From Kiritimatiellia bacterium (GTDB lineage: Bacteria; Verrucomicrobiota; Kiritimatiellia; RFP12; UBA1067), in assembly GCA_017427485.1 (NCBI GenBank), contig JAFRSR010000023.1:1-61786 (forward strand): DNA of 61,786 nt. Reading direction: 5' to 3'. Shown in pieces: positions 18,014 through 27,021 of this stretch (position 1 is its first letter; each line of letters starts with the position of its first letter). Below the pieces are notes generated by a model, which worked only from the letters and a program-made list of their open reading frames with translations, made no database searches and had not been told where the DNA came from. The position numbers and the translations under genes were made by a program.

Positions 18014-19816
18014 ATGAACGTCTGCCACTTTGCCCGTTTGGGGATTCTTTTCGCATTGGCCGCGGCAAGCGCGGCGATTTCGGCTTCGGACGCCTCGGCG
18101 AGACGTCCCTACCAGGCGGCCGCGGCAAGCGCGGCGCTCCCGAAGAGCCGCTATCTCGACGTGATGGAGGCGGCCGTGGGCGCGTATACGCCCGAACGCA
18201 CCGCCGACTACGTGAAGCGCGTCGAGAAGGAAATGATCCAGGAGCACGGATTCCCGCGCCTGACGTCGAACATCGGCATCCTGCTCGCCCACGGACGCCT
18301 CGCGGAGAAGAAAGAGCTCTTCAGGCACATGATGGACCTCTGCTGCCGTCAGATGCCCGTTGCATACAAGAAGAACGGCTCCAGGGTCGGCAACGACTTC
18401 GGCGTGAAGGAGATCGTCAGCTGCATCCTCGAAGTGGAGAAGGCGGGGCTGTTCCCGAAGGAGGTCACGGACGGCTGGCGCGCCGAGCTCTCGAAGGCCG
18501 TGCCCGAGACCACCTACTCCTGCCGTCCCCGTCTGGGCGATCCGCGGGCGCACAACTGGGCCGTGTTCGCCGCCGCGAGCGAGCAGGCGCGCACGTTCGC
18601 GGGCCTGAACGGTTCCCCGGAGTTCACCGAGAAGTACGTGGGCGACCAGCTGCGCTTCTTCGACGAGAACGGCATGTACAAGGACCCGAACCAGCCGATG
18701 GTGTACGACGGCGTCACGCGACTTCAGTTCGCCGTGGCGCTCCACTTCGGCTACGACGGTCCCTCGCGCGCCGCGCTTGAGGCGCAGCTGCTCAAGTCCG
18801 CCGGTCTCACCCTGCTCCTGCAGAGCGAGACGGGCGAGATCCCCTACGGCGGACGCAGCAACCAGTTCCTCCTCAACGAGGGATTCTGGGCGGCGCTTTG
18901 CGAATGGTACGCGTCTTGGTTCAAGGCGCGCGGCGACCTCGCCACGGCGTCGCGCTTCCGCCGCGCCGCGAAGCGCGCGGTCGACTCGCTCGACTACTGG
19001 ACGCGCCAGCGCGACTACCGCCACATCAAGAACCGTTTCCCCCTCAAAACCCGCTACGGCTGCGAGGGATACGGCTACTTCGACAAGTACATGGTCACGC
19101 TTGGCTCGTGGGCCTATCTCGCCTATCTCTTCGCGGACGAGTCGATTCCCTTGGCGCCCGACGTGCCGCGCATGGCGACCTTCACCACAAGCCCCGCGTT
19201 CCACCGCACGATGCTGCACGCGGGCGGCTACACGGCGCAGTTCGACGTCGCACCCGACACGCACTACGACGGCCCCGGCCTCGGACGCGTCCAGCGCCGT
19301 GGCGCGCCGCCGATGATCTGCCTTTCCGTGCCGTTCACGGTGAAGCCGAGCTACACGATCGACATCGCGAACGAGACCCCGCTCGCGATCCTTCCCGGCT
19401 GGAAACAGACGGACGGCTCGTGGGCGTACGCCTACGGTCCCGACTACTCCGTGGCCGACACGAAGACCGTCGACGGCCGCGCGGAGGCGACGCTCTCGGT
19501 CGTACGCAAGAACCTTCCCGCGCTCACGTGGGAGAGCCGCCTGTCATCTGACGGTCTGGAGACCGTCCTCTCCGGCGCAGACGACCTGGCCCTCACGCTG
19601 CCCGTGCTGCGCTTCGACGGCGAGACGCGCGTGGACGTGCAGAAGGGCGCGCAGTTCCTCGTGATTGCCTTCAACGGCTGGAAGTGCCGGTGGGAGACGG
19701 ACGGCGAGATCGTCGACACGGGCAAGATGTACGCGAACCGCAACGGCCACTACCAGCGCTTCGAGGCGCGCGGACGCAAACGCCTCGTGGTCAAGGTCGC
19801 CATCGAACGCGAGTGA
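18014..19816 (+). CDS. Unassigned secreted protein, likely alpha/alpha-toroid carbohydrate-active enzyme
   Basis: 600 aa. A signal-peptide-like N-terminus (LGILFALAAASAAISA) is followed by an Ala-rich insertion made by a palindromic repeat. Residues 50-390 are helical and rich in aromatic and acidic residues (MVYDGVTRLQFAVALHFGYDG, GEIPYGGRSNQFLLNEGFW), like alpha/alpha-toroid glycosidases and lyases. The C-terminal third is beta-rich. I do not recognise a defined family, so catalytic residues are not assigned. It lies between the BI-1 gene and the hemA fusion, 4 nt and 3 nt away. Confidence 0.6.
   Translation: MNVCHFARLGILFALAAASAAISASDASARRPYQAAAASAALPKSRYLDVMEAAVGAYTPERTADYVKRVEKEMIQEHGFPRLTSNIGILLAHGRLAEKKELFRHMMDLCCRQMPVAYKKNGSRVGNDFGVKEIVSCILEVEKAGLFPKEVTDGWRAELSKAVPETTYSCRPRLGDPRAHNWAVFAAASEQARTFAGLNGSPEFTEKYVGDQLRFFDENGMYKDPNQPMVYDGVTRLQFAVALHFGYDGPSRAALEAQLLKSAGLTLLLQSETGEIPYGGRSNQFLLNEGFWAALCEWYASWFKARGDLATASRFRRAAKRAVDSLDYWTRQRDYRHIKNRFPLKTRYGCEGYGYFDKYMVTLGSWAYLAYLFADESIPLAPDVPRMATFTTSPAFHRTMLHAGGYTAQFDVAPDTHYDGPGLGRVQRRGAPPMICLSVPFTVKPSYTIDIANETPLAILPGWKQTDGSWAYAYGPDYSVADTKTVDGRAEATLSVVRKNLPALTWESRLSSDGLETVLSGADDLALTLPVLRFDGETRVDVQKGAQFLVIAFNGWKCRWETDGEIVDTGKMYANRNGHYQRFEARGRKRLVVKVAIERE
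18058..18136 (+). repeat. REP-like palindrome flanked by 19-bp direct repeats inside a coding sequence
   Basis: GGCCGCGGCAAGCGCGGCG occurs at 18058-18076 and again, identical, at 18118-18136. Between them is a hairpin (18088-18108; arms GGACG/CGTCC and CTCG/CGAG) followed by CCTACCAGG. The net addition is 60 bp, 20 codons, in frame, just after the signal peptide. The hairpin plus CCTACCAGG is shared with the repeat at 47.7 kb. Confidence 0.7.
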
Positions 19817-19819
19817 ACC

Positions 19820-21253
19820 ATGTACCGGGAAGGCCGCCCCAGAAAGAACACGTTCCCCGTCAACCTGATCGTTGACGGCGGCGCGGCGCTCGTCGTGGGC
19901 GGCGGACAGGTCGGACGGCGGAAGGTACGCCAGCTGCTGGAGGCCGGGACCGCGGTGGAACTGGTGTGTCCGGACGCCGTGGCGGAACTCGCCGACCTCG
20001 CCGCGGAAGGGCGCATCCGCTGGACGAAGCGTCCGTTCCGCGCGGAGGACGTGGCGGGGCATCTCCTCACGTTCGCCTGCACGGACGACAAGCACCTCAA
20101 CCGGGCCATCCTCGACGCGGCGCGCGCCGCCCACGTGCTGTGCTGCTGCGCGGACGGCAACTGGCCGGACGGCGACTTCACGACGCCCGCGATCGCGCGC
20201 TCGGGCGACATGCAGGTGGCGGTGTCCACGAGCGGCCAGAGCTGTACGGACGCGCGTGACTTCCGCGACGAGATCGCCACGCTCCTGCGCGCGCGCAAGA
20301 GCCTGGAACTCTTCGTGCTCGGCACGTCGGACGCGCTCCTGCCCTCGCGCAAGCGCGCGCCGTTCCACCTGCCCGCGGAGGAGCGGGCGGCCGTCGGGCG
20401 GCTCATCACGCGCGTGCGGGGCGTGCGGGAGTTCTTCATCCTCAACACGTGCAACCGCGTGGAGATCGCGGTCGTGGCGTCGCCCGAACCGGAGGTCGTG
20501 GACGTGCTCAAGCGCCTGACCTCCCTCAACCGCCTCCGCGGCGAGGAGTATTTCTGCCTGCGGGGCTACGAGGCGTTCCGCCATCTCGTGCTCGTGACGT
20601 CGGGCCTTGAATCCTCGCTGCTGGGCGAGTTCCACATCGTCTCGCAGGTGAAGGACGCTTTGGACGAGGCGGAGGCGAACGGCTGGAGCGGTCCCGCGCT
20701 CCGCGCGTCGGGCGCCGAGATCATGCGCGTGTCGAAGGCCGTGCGGCATGCCGTGGAGGGCATGCTGCGCGTGGCGGAGATCGACCAGGTCGCGGTGCGC
20801 TACCTCAGCGTGCACGGCGGACTCGATCCGAAGACGCACGTCGTCGTGATCGGGACGGGCATGGTCGGCCGGGGCGCCGTGGAGGCGCTCGTGCGCACGG
20901 GCGCGCAGGTGACGTGGGCGTACCACGTGCACAAGCCCGAGTTCCCGCGCACCGTCCAGCTCGCGCAGCTGCCTGAGGCCCTCGCGGAGGCGGACATCGT
21001 GCTCAGTGCCGTCGACTCGGCGCGCCCCATCGTGACGCCGGAGATGTGTGCGGCGGTGGCGGACCGCAACGTGCTGTTCGTGGACCTCGGCGTGCCGCGC
21101 AACATCGACCCGTTCTACGACGACTGGGGACATGGCGTGACGGTGGCCGACCTCGACGACCTCAAGCTCTGGCATCGCGTGAAGACGGGCGTCTTGAACG
21201 AGGTGCGCACGAAGGCCGACGCCGTCATCCGCGCCGAATACCGGGCTTCGTGA
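19820..21253 (+). CDS. hemA: Fusion of precorrin-2 dehydrogenase-like domain and glutamyl-tRNA reductase
   Basis: 477 aa. Residues 10-155 match the SirC/Met8/CysG-N fold: NAD-binding LVVGGGQVGRRKVRQLLEAG, then TFACTDDKHLNRAILDAA and GDFTTPAIARSGDMQVAVST. Residues 160-477 are HemA: catalytic Cys211 in ILNTCNRVEI, GLESSLLGEFHIVSQVK, the NADPH fold VVVIGTGMVGRGAVEAL and FVDLGVPRNIDP. HemA reduces Glu-tRNA to glutamate-1-semialdehyde, the first committed step of tetrapyrrole synthesis; the N-terminal part would oxidise precorrin-2 towards sirohydrochlorin. HemA fused to a CysG-B-like domain is known in clostridia, where I recall the domain being C-terminal; here it is N-terminal. No other haem gene is in the window. 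Confidence 0.88.
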   Translation: MYREGRPRKNTFPVNLIVDGGAALVVGGGQVGRRKVRQLLEAGTAVELVCPDAVAELADLAAEGRIRWTKRPFRAEDVAGHLLTFACTDDKHLNRAILDAARAAHVLCCCADGNWPDGDFTTPAIARSGDMQVAVSTSGQSCTDARDFRDEIATLLRARKSLELFVLGTSDALLPSRKRAPFHLPAEERAAVGRLITRVRGVREFFILNTCNRVEIAVVASPEPEVVDVLKRLTSLNRLRGEEYFCLRGYEAFRHLVLVTSGLESSLLGEFHIVSQVKDALDEAEANGWSGPALRASGAEIMRVSKAVRHAVEGMLRVAEIDQVAVRYLSVHGGLDPKTHVVVIGTGMVGRGAVEALVRTGAQVTWAYHVHKPEFPRTVQLAQLPEALAEADIVLSAVDSARPIVTPEMCAAVADRNVLFVDLGVPRNIDPFYDDWGHGVTVADLDDLKLWHRVKTGVLNEVRTKADAVIRAEYRAS

Positions 21254-21255
21254 CC

Positions 21256-22266
21256 ACTTTCGCAGATGCGCCCGCGCCCCTTGCGCGCTGTGGTCCGGCG
21301 GCGAATTCTCGTCGCTCGCGAACGCGCCCAGCTGGACGGCGAACGCGGGCGGCACGGCGGTGGAGCCGCAGCTGATGGACGCGGATGTTTCGCCCCACCC
21401 CGACGCTGCCGGATACGACTATTACGTCGGGGACGGCCGTTTCGGTCGGTACGCTGAACCTCTTTGACAAGAGCGAGACGTCCAACGACGGCTCGACTTC
21501 CACGTTCGGGACGGTGAACGTCTACGCGGGCGGAAGCATCGTCAACAAAACCAGCGGCAGGATGAACATGGGCACGCTCAACCAGCGCGGCGGCGAGGTG
21601 ACGATCAACTCCGCCAACCGGGTCAATCCGCTGGTGCGTCAACATCACCAACTCCTTTGCGGGACCTGTCACGCTGGTGCTGGATTCGGGCTGTGTTTCC
21701 GAGTTCACGCTCGGAGGCATTACGCCGCAGACGCTCGTGAGGATCGCGAAGACGGCCGTCACGACGGCGCCGACCGCGGCGGACTTCCCCGTTTCCGTGC
21801 CGGACGCGTACAGCTGGATGCTGGAGATCGACGACAGCCTCGTCCACATCGAGGAGGATGCCGACACGTGGAACGTCGTCCTGATGCCGCCGTATGTCTA
21901 TCTCACGTTGGCGCTGTCGAGCTCCGTCAAGTGGGACTCGTCCACCACGAACGTCTGGAGTGACGGACTGCCGACGCACAATGACGCGCACTATCTTTCG
22001 CGCTACCAGTTCTACACGTACGCGAACGCGGGAAGCGGCAACTGCCGTTTTGACGTGAAGTCGCTGTCGCGGTCGCGACCGTGGGCGTGTTGACCGTCCC
22101 CACGGCGCAGGCGGCGGCGTTCCTGGACGGCACGGTGCCGCGCCTGGCGGCGGACGTCCCCAAGAACTACCGAGCGGACTTCTCCTACGAGGAGGATGCC
22201 ACCACGGGCCTCACCACCTTCAAGGTGACGATCGCCCGTGCCGGCCTGACCATCATTTTCAGGTAG
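21256..22266 (+). pseudogene. Frameshifted remnant of an autotransporter-repeat surface protein
   Basis: The coding signal jumps between frames at least three times. One frame (around 21288-21385) reads LWSGGEFSSLANAPSWTANAGG, a typical repeat-protein start. A second (21385 to about 21650) reads TAVSVGTLNLFDKS and GTVNVYAGGSIV. A third (about 21645-22093) reads FAGPVTLVLDSGCVSEFTLGG, and a fourth (22081-22266) ends in AGLTIIFR. There is no signal peptide, start codon or promoter. The C-terminal IIFR matches the intact surface proteins, so the gene once belonged to that family. Assembly errors could explain some of the shifts. Confidence 0.75.
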
Positions 22267-22314
22267 CAACACAAGAAGAATTAACTAGCCGAACAACCGC
22301 GAACAACGAAATTA

Positions 22315-22323
22315 TGGTATACT
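22315..22323 (+). promoter_or_regulatory. Extended -10 promoter before DUF4143 ATPase
   Basis: TGGTATACT followed by GTTCGCATC, about 67 nt before ATG 22391. The intergenic region is AT-rich, unlike the flanking genes. Confidence 0.55.
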
Positions 22324-22390
22324 GTTCGCATCTGGAAGTACTAATATCTCTCAAGAATTAGTATTTCAAAAGACGAAGTCGAGGTGGAAA

Positions 22391-23602
22391 ATGGAAGATG
22401 CAGATATTAGGCCGTTGTTGGATGCGTCGGATAGACTTGTGGCGGAAGTCACAATGGGATTCCGGCGTTATCTGTGTCCGTTGATTGACTGGAAGGACAG
22501 GCTTGTCTGCATCAAGGGCCCGAAGGGCGTAGGCAAGACGACATTGATCCTTCAGCACATCCGCGAGACGTTCGGTGCGCGTAGCGGGAAGGCGGCCTAT
22601 CTTCCGGCGGATCATATCTGGTTCTCGTCACATGACATGCTCGATGCCGTCGAGTATTTCTACACGCACGGTTTTACGCACCTGTTCATCGACGAGGTAC
22701 ACCATCTGCCCGAATGGTCGCGCGCGATCAAGACGATTACGGACTGCTATCCGAAGCTGAACATGGCCTACAGCGGCTCCTCGATCCTGAAAATAAGCAC
22801 GGGGAGCGCCGACCTTTCAAGACGGCAGGCCGTCTATTGCCTGAAGGGTTTGTCGTTCCGCGAGTACCTGGTGCTTGAGGCGGCGCTTGAACGGCCGCCG
22901 TTGTCGCTCGGCGACTTGCTCGGCGCACATCGTAGAATTGCCGGCGAGATATGCGAGAAGGTGAAGGTGCTTCCGCTCTTCGAGAAGTACCTGAAGAGCG
23001 GCTACTACCCGATGTATCGGGACGTCAGCAGCCAGTTCCAGGATCGGCTGGTGACAATCGTCAACAGCGTTCTCGACGTAGATCTTCCCTCGGTCGAGGA
23101 CGTGACGACGGCGACGGTGCGCAAGGCGAAGAAAATGCTCATGGTGCTGGCCCGCGACTGTCCGCAGCAGCCGAACATGTCGGCGCTCTACCGCGAGCTT
23201 GAGACGAACCGCAACCTCGGGTTGAAGCTCCTTGACGCGCTGGAACGGGCGGAGCTTTTCGCGATGGTGGAGTCCGGATCGCCCAAGCTGAAACGGCTGT
23301 CGCGTCCCGGCAAGGTGTTCCTCGGCGACACGAACCTCATGTACGCGCTGGTGCCGTCGCCTGACGTCGGCGCCGTTCGCGAGACGTTCTTCGCCAACCA
23401 GATGCGCGCCGCGGGACATGGGGTCGAGTCGCCGGAACAGGGCGACTTCGTGATCGACGGCAAATGGCTCTTTGAAATCGGCGGACGCGGGAAGGGCTTT
23501 TCGCAGATCAAGGACAGGCCGGACAGCTACATTGTCAACGACGGAATCGAACTGGGCATCGGCAGCAAGATACCTCTCTGGCTCTTCGGCTTCATGTATT
23601 GA
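22391..23602 (+). CDS. AAA_14 / DUF4143 family ATPase
   Basis: 403 aa. Walker A is GPKGVGKTTLI (residues 43-53), Walker B THLFIDEVHHLPEW (about 96-109), followed by the sensor YSGSSILKIS and the family motif YCLKGLSFREYLVLE (about 155). A DUF4143-like C-terminal region ends with GDFVIDGKWLFEIGGRGKGFSQIK (about 355-378), reminiscent of a PD-(D/E)XK-type core. The family is abundant in gut bacteria and its role is unresolved. It lies between two autotransporter-type surface genes and has its own promoter. Confidence 0.85.
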   Translation: MEDADIRPLLDASDRLVAEVTMGFRRYLCPLIDWKDRLVCIKGPKGVGKTTLILQHIRETFGARSGKAAYLPADHIWFSSHDMLDAVEYFYTHGFTHLFIDEVHHLPEWSRAIKTITDCYPKLNMAYSGSSILKISTGSADLSRRQAVYCLKGLSFREYLVLEAALERPPLSLGDLLGAHRRIAGEICEKVKVLPLFEKYLKSGYYPMYRDVSSQFQDRLVTIVNSVLDVDLPSVEDVTTATVRKAKKMLMVLARDCPQQPNMSALYRELETNRNLGLKLLDALERAELFAMVESGSPKLKRLSRPGKVFLGDTNLMYALVPSPDVGAVRETFFANQMRAAGHGVESPEQGDFVIDGKWLFEIGGRGKGFSQIKDRPDSYIVNDGIELGIGSKIPLWLFGFMY

Positions 23603-23646
23603 CGAATCGCCCCATGAAAATTGCAATTGGCAAATTGGGCGGGACA

Positions 23647-23655
23647 TGGTAAGAT
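23647..23655 (+). promoter_or_regulatory. Extended -10 promoter of split surface-protein gene
   Basis: TGGTAAGAT, 35 nt before ATG 23690, with AAGGAG at 23676-23681 as ribosome binding site. Confidence 0.5.
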
Positions 23656-23689
23656 AGAGGCACCTTTCACGGAGCAAGGAGATGAGAGC

Positions 23690-24493
23690 ATGAAGAAGAT
23701 TCTGATGACGGTTGTGGCGTTGGCGGCGGGTGGCCTCTTCGCGGCCACGTGTACGTGGTCGGGCGCGGGCGACGGCACGACGTGGAGCGACGGCGCGAAC
23801 TGGGGCGGCACCGCGCCGGCCGCCGGCGACACGGCGACGTTTAACGGGAACGTCACATTCGACGGGGACGTCGTCCTGCCCGGCAACCTCACCATCTCCG
23901 TGGCGAGCGGCAAGACGGTCACGCTCAACGGCGTCGTCTCCGGCACGGGCAACCTCACGAAGTCGGGAGCGGGCAATCTCAAGCTCCTCAACTCGGCCAA
24001 CACATACGACGGCATGACCACGCTCTCCGCCGGCAACCTCTACTACATGACGATCGCCAACGTCGGCGAGGCCAGTTCGCTCGGACAGCCGACCACGGTT
24101 GCGAACGGGAAGATCACGATTTCAGGCGGCAATTTTTTTGCGGTGACGCGTTCGGGAACAACTTCGATGGAGACGGACCGCACGATCCACATGACGGGGG
24201 GAACGCTCTACGTGGGCGAGATCAAGGGGACGGACGATGGCATGACCCTTACCCTGAAAGGGCCGTTCACCGGTACGCGGCTCAACGTGCGCGGACGCGG
24301 CAAACTCCGCGTGGAAGGCTATCTGGGAACGGCGGTGACGGCGCTCGGGCGGACGGACGGCGGCACGGTTGAACTCCTCAATCCCACCAACAGCACGACG
24401 GCGTCCGTCAGTATTTCCGACGGCATCTTCCGCGTGGCGGGCCTCGGCAAGCCGAGCGCGCTCGGCAGCGGCTCGAAGGTGACGATGGGGTAG
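23690..24493 (+). CDS. Autotransporter-repeat surface protein, N-terminal part ended by an in-frame TAG
   Basis: 267 aa. Signal peptide MKKILMTVVALAAGGLFA is followed by TCTWSGAGDGTTWSDGANWGG and autotransporter-associated beta-strand repeats (GNLTKSGAGNLKLLNSANTY, then SAGNLYYMTIANVG). The frame ends at TAG (24491-24493) within a beta-strand. The next codons, ACG ATG TAC, continue in the same frame into the 831-aa sequence downstream. Without the amber codon this would be one 1100-aa protein with a signal peptide, repeats and an IIFR ending. It may be a nonsense mutation, an assembly error or readthrough. Confidence 0.75.
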   Translation: MKKILMTVVALAAGGLFAATCTWSGAGDGTTWSDGANWGGTAPAAGDTATFNGNVTFDGDVVLPGNLTISVASGKTVTLNGVVSGTGNLTKSGAGNLKLLNSANTYDGMTTLSAGNLYYMTIANVGEASSLGQPTTVANGKITISGGNFFAVTRSGTTSMETDRTIHMTGGTLYVGEIKGTDDGMTLTLKGPFTGTRLNVRGRGKLRVEGYLGTAVTALGRTDGGTVELLNPTNSTTASVSISDGIFRVAGLGKPSALGSGSKVTMG

Positions 24494-24496
24494 ACG

Positions 24497-26992
24497 ATGT
24501 ACTTCACGGTCGGGCGCCTCTTCTACAACGGCACGACGAACGCCGTCTGCGACCGCGGACTAGTGTTCTGCGCCTATACGAACAGCACGATGTCGTATTC
24601 GAGCACGGCCACCTCCGGCGGCCGCATCCGCAACGAGACGGCGGGCACGCACGTCGCGTTCACGGGGCCGATCACCCTCTCCATGCCCTCCTTGTCGAGC
24701 TACCCCAAGGCGACGAACGCCACGGCCTACATCTGGATCGACGGGCCGGGCGACGGCACCGTGACGAGCGACATCGCGGGACGCGCGCGCCTCTCGCACG
24801 AGCAGGGCGGCACTTGGTCGTACAAGGGCAACTACACGGCGACGGGCATCATCTCCGTCAACAACAACTCCCGGTTCGAGCTCGACGGGACGGTCTCCGC
24901 GGAGAAGGACTCCACGCTCAGCAACAAGCTGCAGGTGAACAACGGCGGCACGCTCGCCGGCACGGGCACGATCCACGGCGCGTCGGTCGTCTACTCCGGC
25001 GGCACGCTCGCGGCGGGCACGACGAACCGGTGCGGCACGCTCACGTTCGGCTCGAATCCGCTCACGTTCTCCAACGGCTCGCAGCTGCTCTTCAAGGTGG
25101 GGGCGGAGACGAACGACCGGATCGTGGTGGGCGGCGACGTCGTCATGTCCGGAACCGCGACCGCCACGGTGACGCTCGTGCCGTTCGGCTGCGAGGCGAT
25201 CCACGCCGGTTCCTACACGCTGATGACATGGAACGCGACGCCGGGCGGGAAGTTCGTCCTGGCGGACGGCGCGCCGGAGGATGCGCGGCTCGTGGCAGAC
25301 GCGCGCGGCCTGCGGCTCGTCGTCGCCTCCGCCGCCGACACGCTCGTCTGGAAGGGCGACGGCGCGGCGAACGCGTGGGACTTCACGTCGGCGAACTGGC
25401 TTGCGGGCGGAGAGGCGGTTCCGTTCACGGACGGCGCGTTCGTGCTGTTCGACGACTCGGGCAGCTCCGACCCCGCCGTGGCATTTGGCACGGACGTGGC
25501 GCCGTTGTCCGTGACGGTGAACGCGACGTCGAACTACACGTTCGCGGGCGAGCACGGCCTTTTCGGCGACGTGACGCTGGCGAAGAAGGGAAGGGGCGTC
25601 CTCACGCTCGCCAACCGGAACGCCTACACGGGCGCGACGGTCGTGGAGGAGGGGGCGCTCGTGGTGCGCGGCGCGCTCGACGACACCTCGATCGAGACGG
25701 CCTACGGCGCGGTGTTCACGAACGCGTCCACGGGCGTGATCGGCGGCAACGCCTCGCTCTACCTGCGCTACGGCAACCACTACCTCGCGGGCGACAACAC
25801 CTTCACGGGTGACGTCACGTTCGACTCGCGCGGCAACTCGTCGGCGGGCAACTGCACGCTTTTCATCCTCTCCTCCAACGCCCTCGGGCGCGCCCGGCAC
25901 CTGCTCCAATTTTCGCACAGCAGCGCGCTCGACAAGAATTCCCACATCTACCTGGACGGCGCGACGGTCATCCGCGGCGTGACGCTCGTCTACGGCAAGG
26001 AGGGAGGGAACCGCAACTACCTGCAGAAGCCGAGCAACAGCTCGACGGCGGGATGGTACGGTGACATCGTGGACGCGGAAACGGGGACCGGGAACCCGGC
26101 GGCCGGATACGTCGCGGCCGACAGCGGAACGTTCGTCCTGGGCGATCCGGCCGGCACGAACGAGATTCGCACGGCGGGTTCGCTGACTCTGCGCGGCGGC
26201 GGGACCATCCACTGCTACAGCCGCATCAACCGTCCCGGAATGGGCGTCAACCGGGACGACCCCGGCACGGTGATCCTCTACAACACGAACAACGTCTTTT
26301 CGACGTTGCAGACGTCGCAGGGCGAGTTCCGTCCGGCCGTCGCCGGCGCGATTCCGACGAACGCCTTGATCACGGTCGGCAAGGCAGGTACGTCGTCTTC
26401 GGTTTCCCGCTTCAACCTGAACGGCATCGACGTGACCGTCGCGGGACTCTCGGAAAACAATCCCGAGGCGCAATACGCGCCCAACAAGCGCTACGTCTCG
26501 TCCACGGCTCCCGCGACGCTGACCGTGAACGGCGACGTCAACCGCGCATGGGGATCATCCCACTCGTGGATCGAGGGTTCGCTTTCGCTCGTGAAGGCCG
26601 GCGCGCACACGTGGACGCTGAAAGGCACGAACACGTACACGGGCGCGACGACGGTGCAGGCGGGCACGCTTGTCCTCAACTCGGCCATGGCGCTCGGCGG
26701 CAGCACGAACGTGGTGCTGACGGGGGGCACGATCGCCGCGAACGCGAGCGACGCGTTCAACGCGGACGGCACGCTCACGGTTCCGGATCCGGCGAACGGC
26801 ACGCTCTCGCTCGCGGACGGCACGACGCAGACGGTGGAGTACCTCGTAGTCGGCGGCGTGCCGCAGCCTGCTGGAACCTACACGAAGGCCAAGGCGGGGT
26901 CCTCGCCGCGCCTCGCGTTCCTCGCGCGCGGCGAAGGCTCGGGCATGCTTCTCGTGCGCAAGGGCTCTGGTTTCGTGATCATTTTCCGATGA
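24497..26992 (+). CDS. Autotransporter-repeat surface protein, C-terminal part (IIFR ending)
   Basis: 831 aa in the same frame as the upstream fragment. It has repeated beta-helix units (NGGTLAGTGTIHGASVVYSG, TLANRNAYTGATVVEEGALV, GTNTYTGATTVQAGTLVLNS) typical of autotransporter-associated beta-strand repeats. A terminal module (SLADGTTQTVEYLVVGG, then TKAKAGSSPRLAFLARGEG) leads to the end, GSGFVIIFR. It has no signal peptide of its own, and no ribosome binding site precedes ATG 24497, so it is unlikely to make an exported protein unless the amber codon is read through. No transporter barrel is present. Confidence 0.75.
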   Translation: MYFTVGRLFYNGTTNAVCDRGLVFCAYTNSTMSYSSTATSGGRIRNETAGTHVAFTGPITLSMPSLSSYPKATNATAYIWIDGPGDGTVTSDIAGRARLSHEQGGTWSYKGNYTATGIISVNNNSRFELDGTVSAEKDSTLSNKLQVNNGGTLAGTGTIHGASVVYSGGTLAAGTTNRCGTLTFGSNPLTFSNGSQLLFKVGAETNDRIVVGGDVVMSGTATATVTLVPFGCEAIHAGSYTLMTWNATPGGKFVLADGAPEDARLVADARGLRLVVASAADTLVWKGDGAANAWDFTSANWLAGGEAVPFTDGAFVLFDDSGSSDPAVAFGTDVAPLSVTVNATSNYTFAGEHGLFGDVTLAKKGRGVLTLANRNAYTGATVVEEGALVVRGALDDTSIETAYGAVFTNASTGVIGGNASLYLRYGNHYLAGDNTFTGDVTFDSRGNSSAGNCTLFILSSNALGRARHLLQFSHSSALDKNSHIYLDGATVIRGVTLVYGKEGGNRNYLQKPSNSSTAGWYGDIVDAETGTGNPAAGYVAADSGTFVLGDPAGTNEIRTAGSLTLRGGGTIHCYSRINRPGMGVNRDDPGTVILYNTNNVFSTLQTSQGEFRPAVAGAIPTNALITVGKAGTSSSVSRFNLNGIDVTVAGLSENNPEAQYAPNKRYVSSTAPATLTVNGDVNRAWGSSHSWIEGSLSLVKAGAHTWTLKGTNTYTGATTVQAGTLVLNSAMALGGSTNVVLTGGTIAANASDAFNADGTLTVPDPANGTLSLADGTTQTVEYLVVGGVPQPAGTYTKAKAGSSPRLAFLARGEGSGMLLVRKGSGFVIIFR

Positions 26993-27001
26993 GGGGAGAT
27001 T

Positions 27002-27021
27002 TGGTATAATATTTCGCCATG
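27002..27021 (+). promoter_or_regulatory. Extended -10 element 8 nt before ATG (predicted leaderless start)
   Basis: TTGGTATAAT with TATAAT at 27005-27010; ATG is at 27019. With transcription starting about 7 nt after the hexamer, the mRNA would begin within 2 nt of the start codon. There is no ribosome binding site. Confidence 0.65.

Noticed and set aside
24491..24493. Genome-wide amber recoding to explain the split surface gene
   Set aside because: TAG ends other genes here at expected positions (for example 664-666 and 41281-41283), so a general code change is unlikely.
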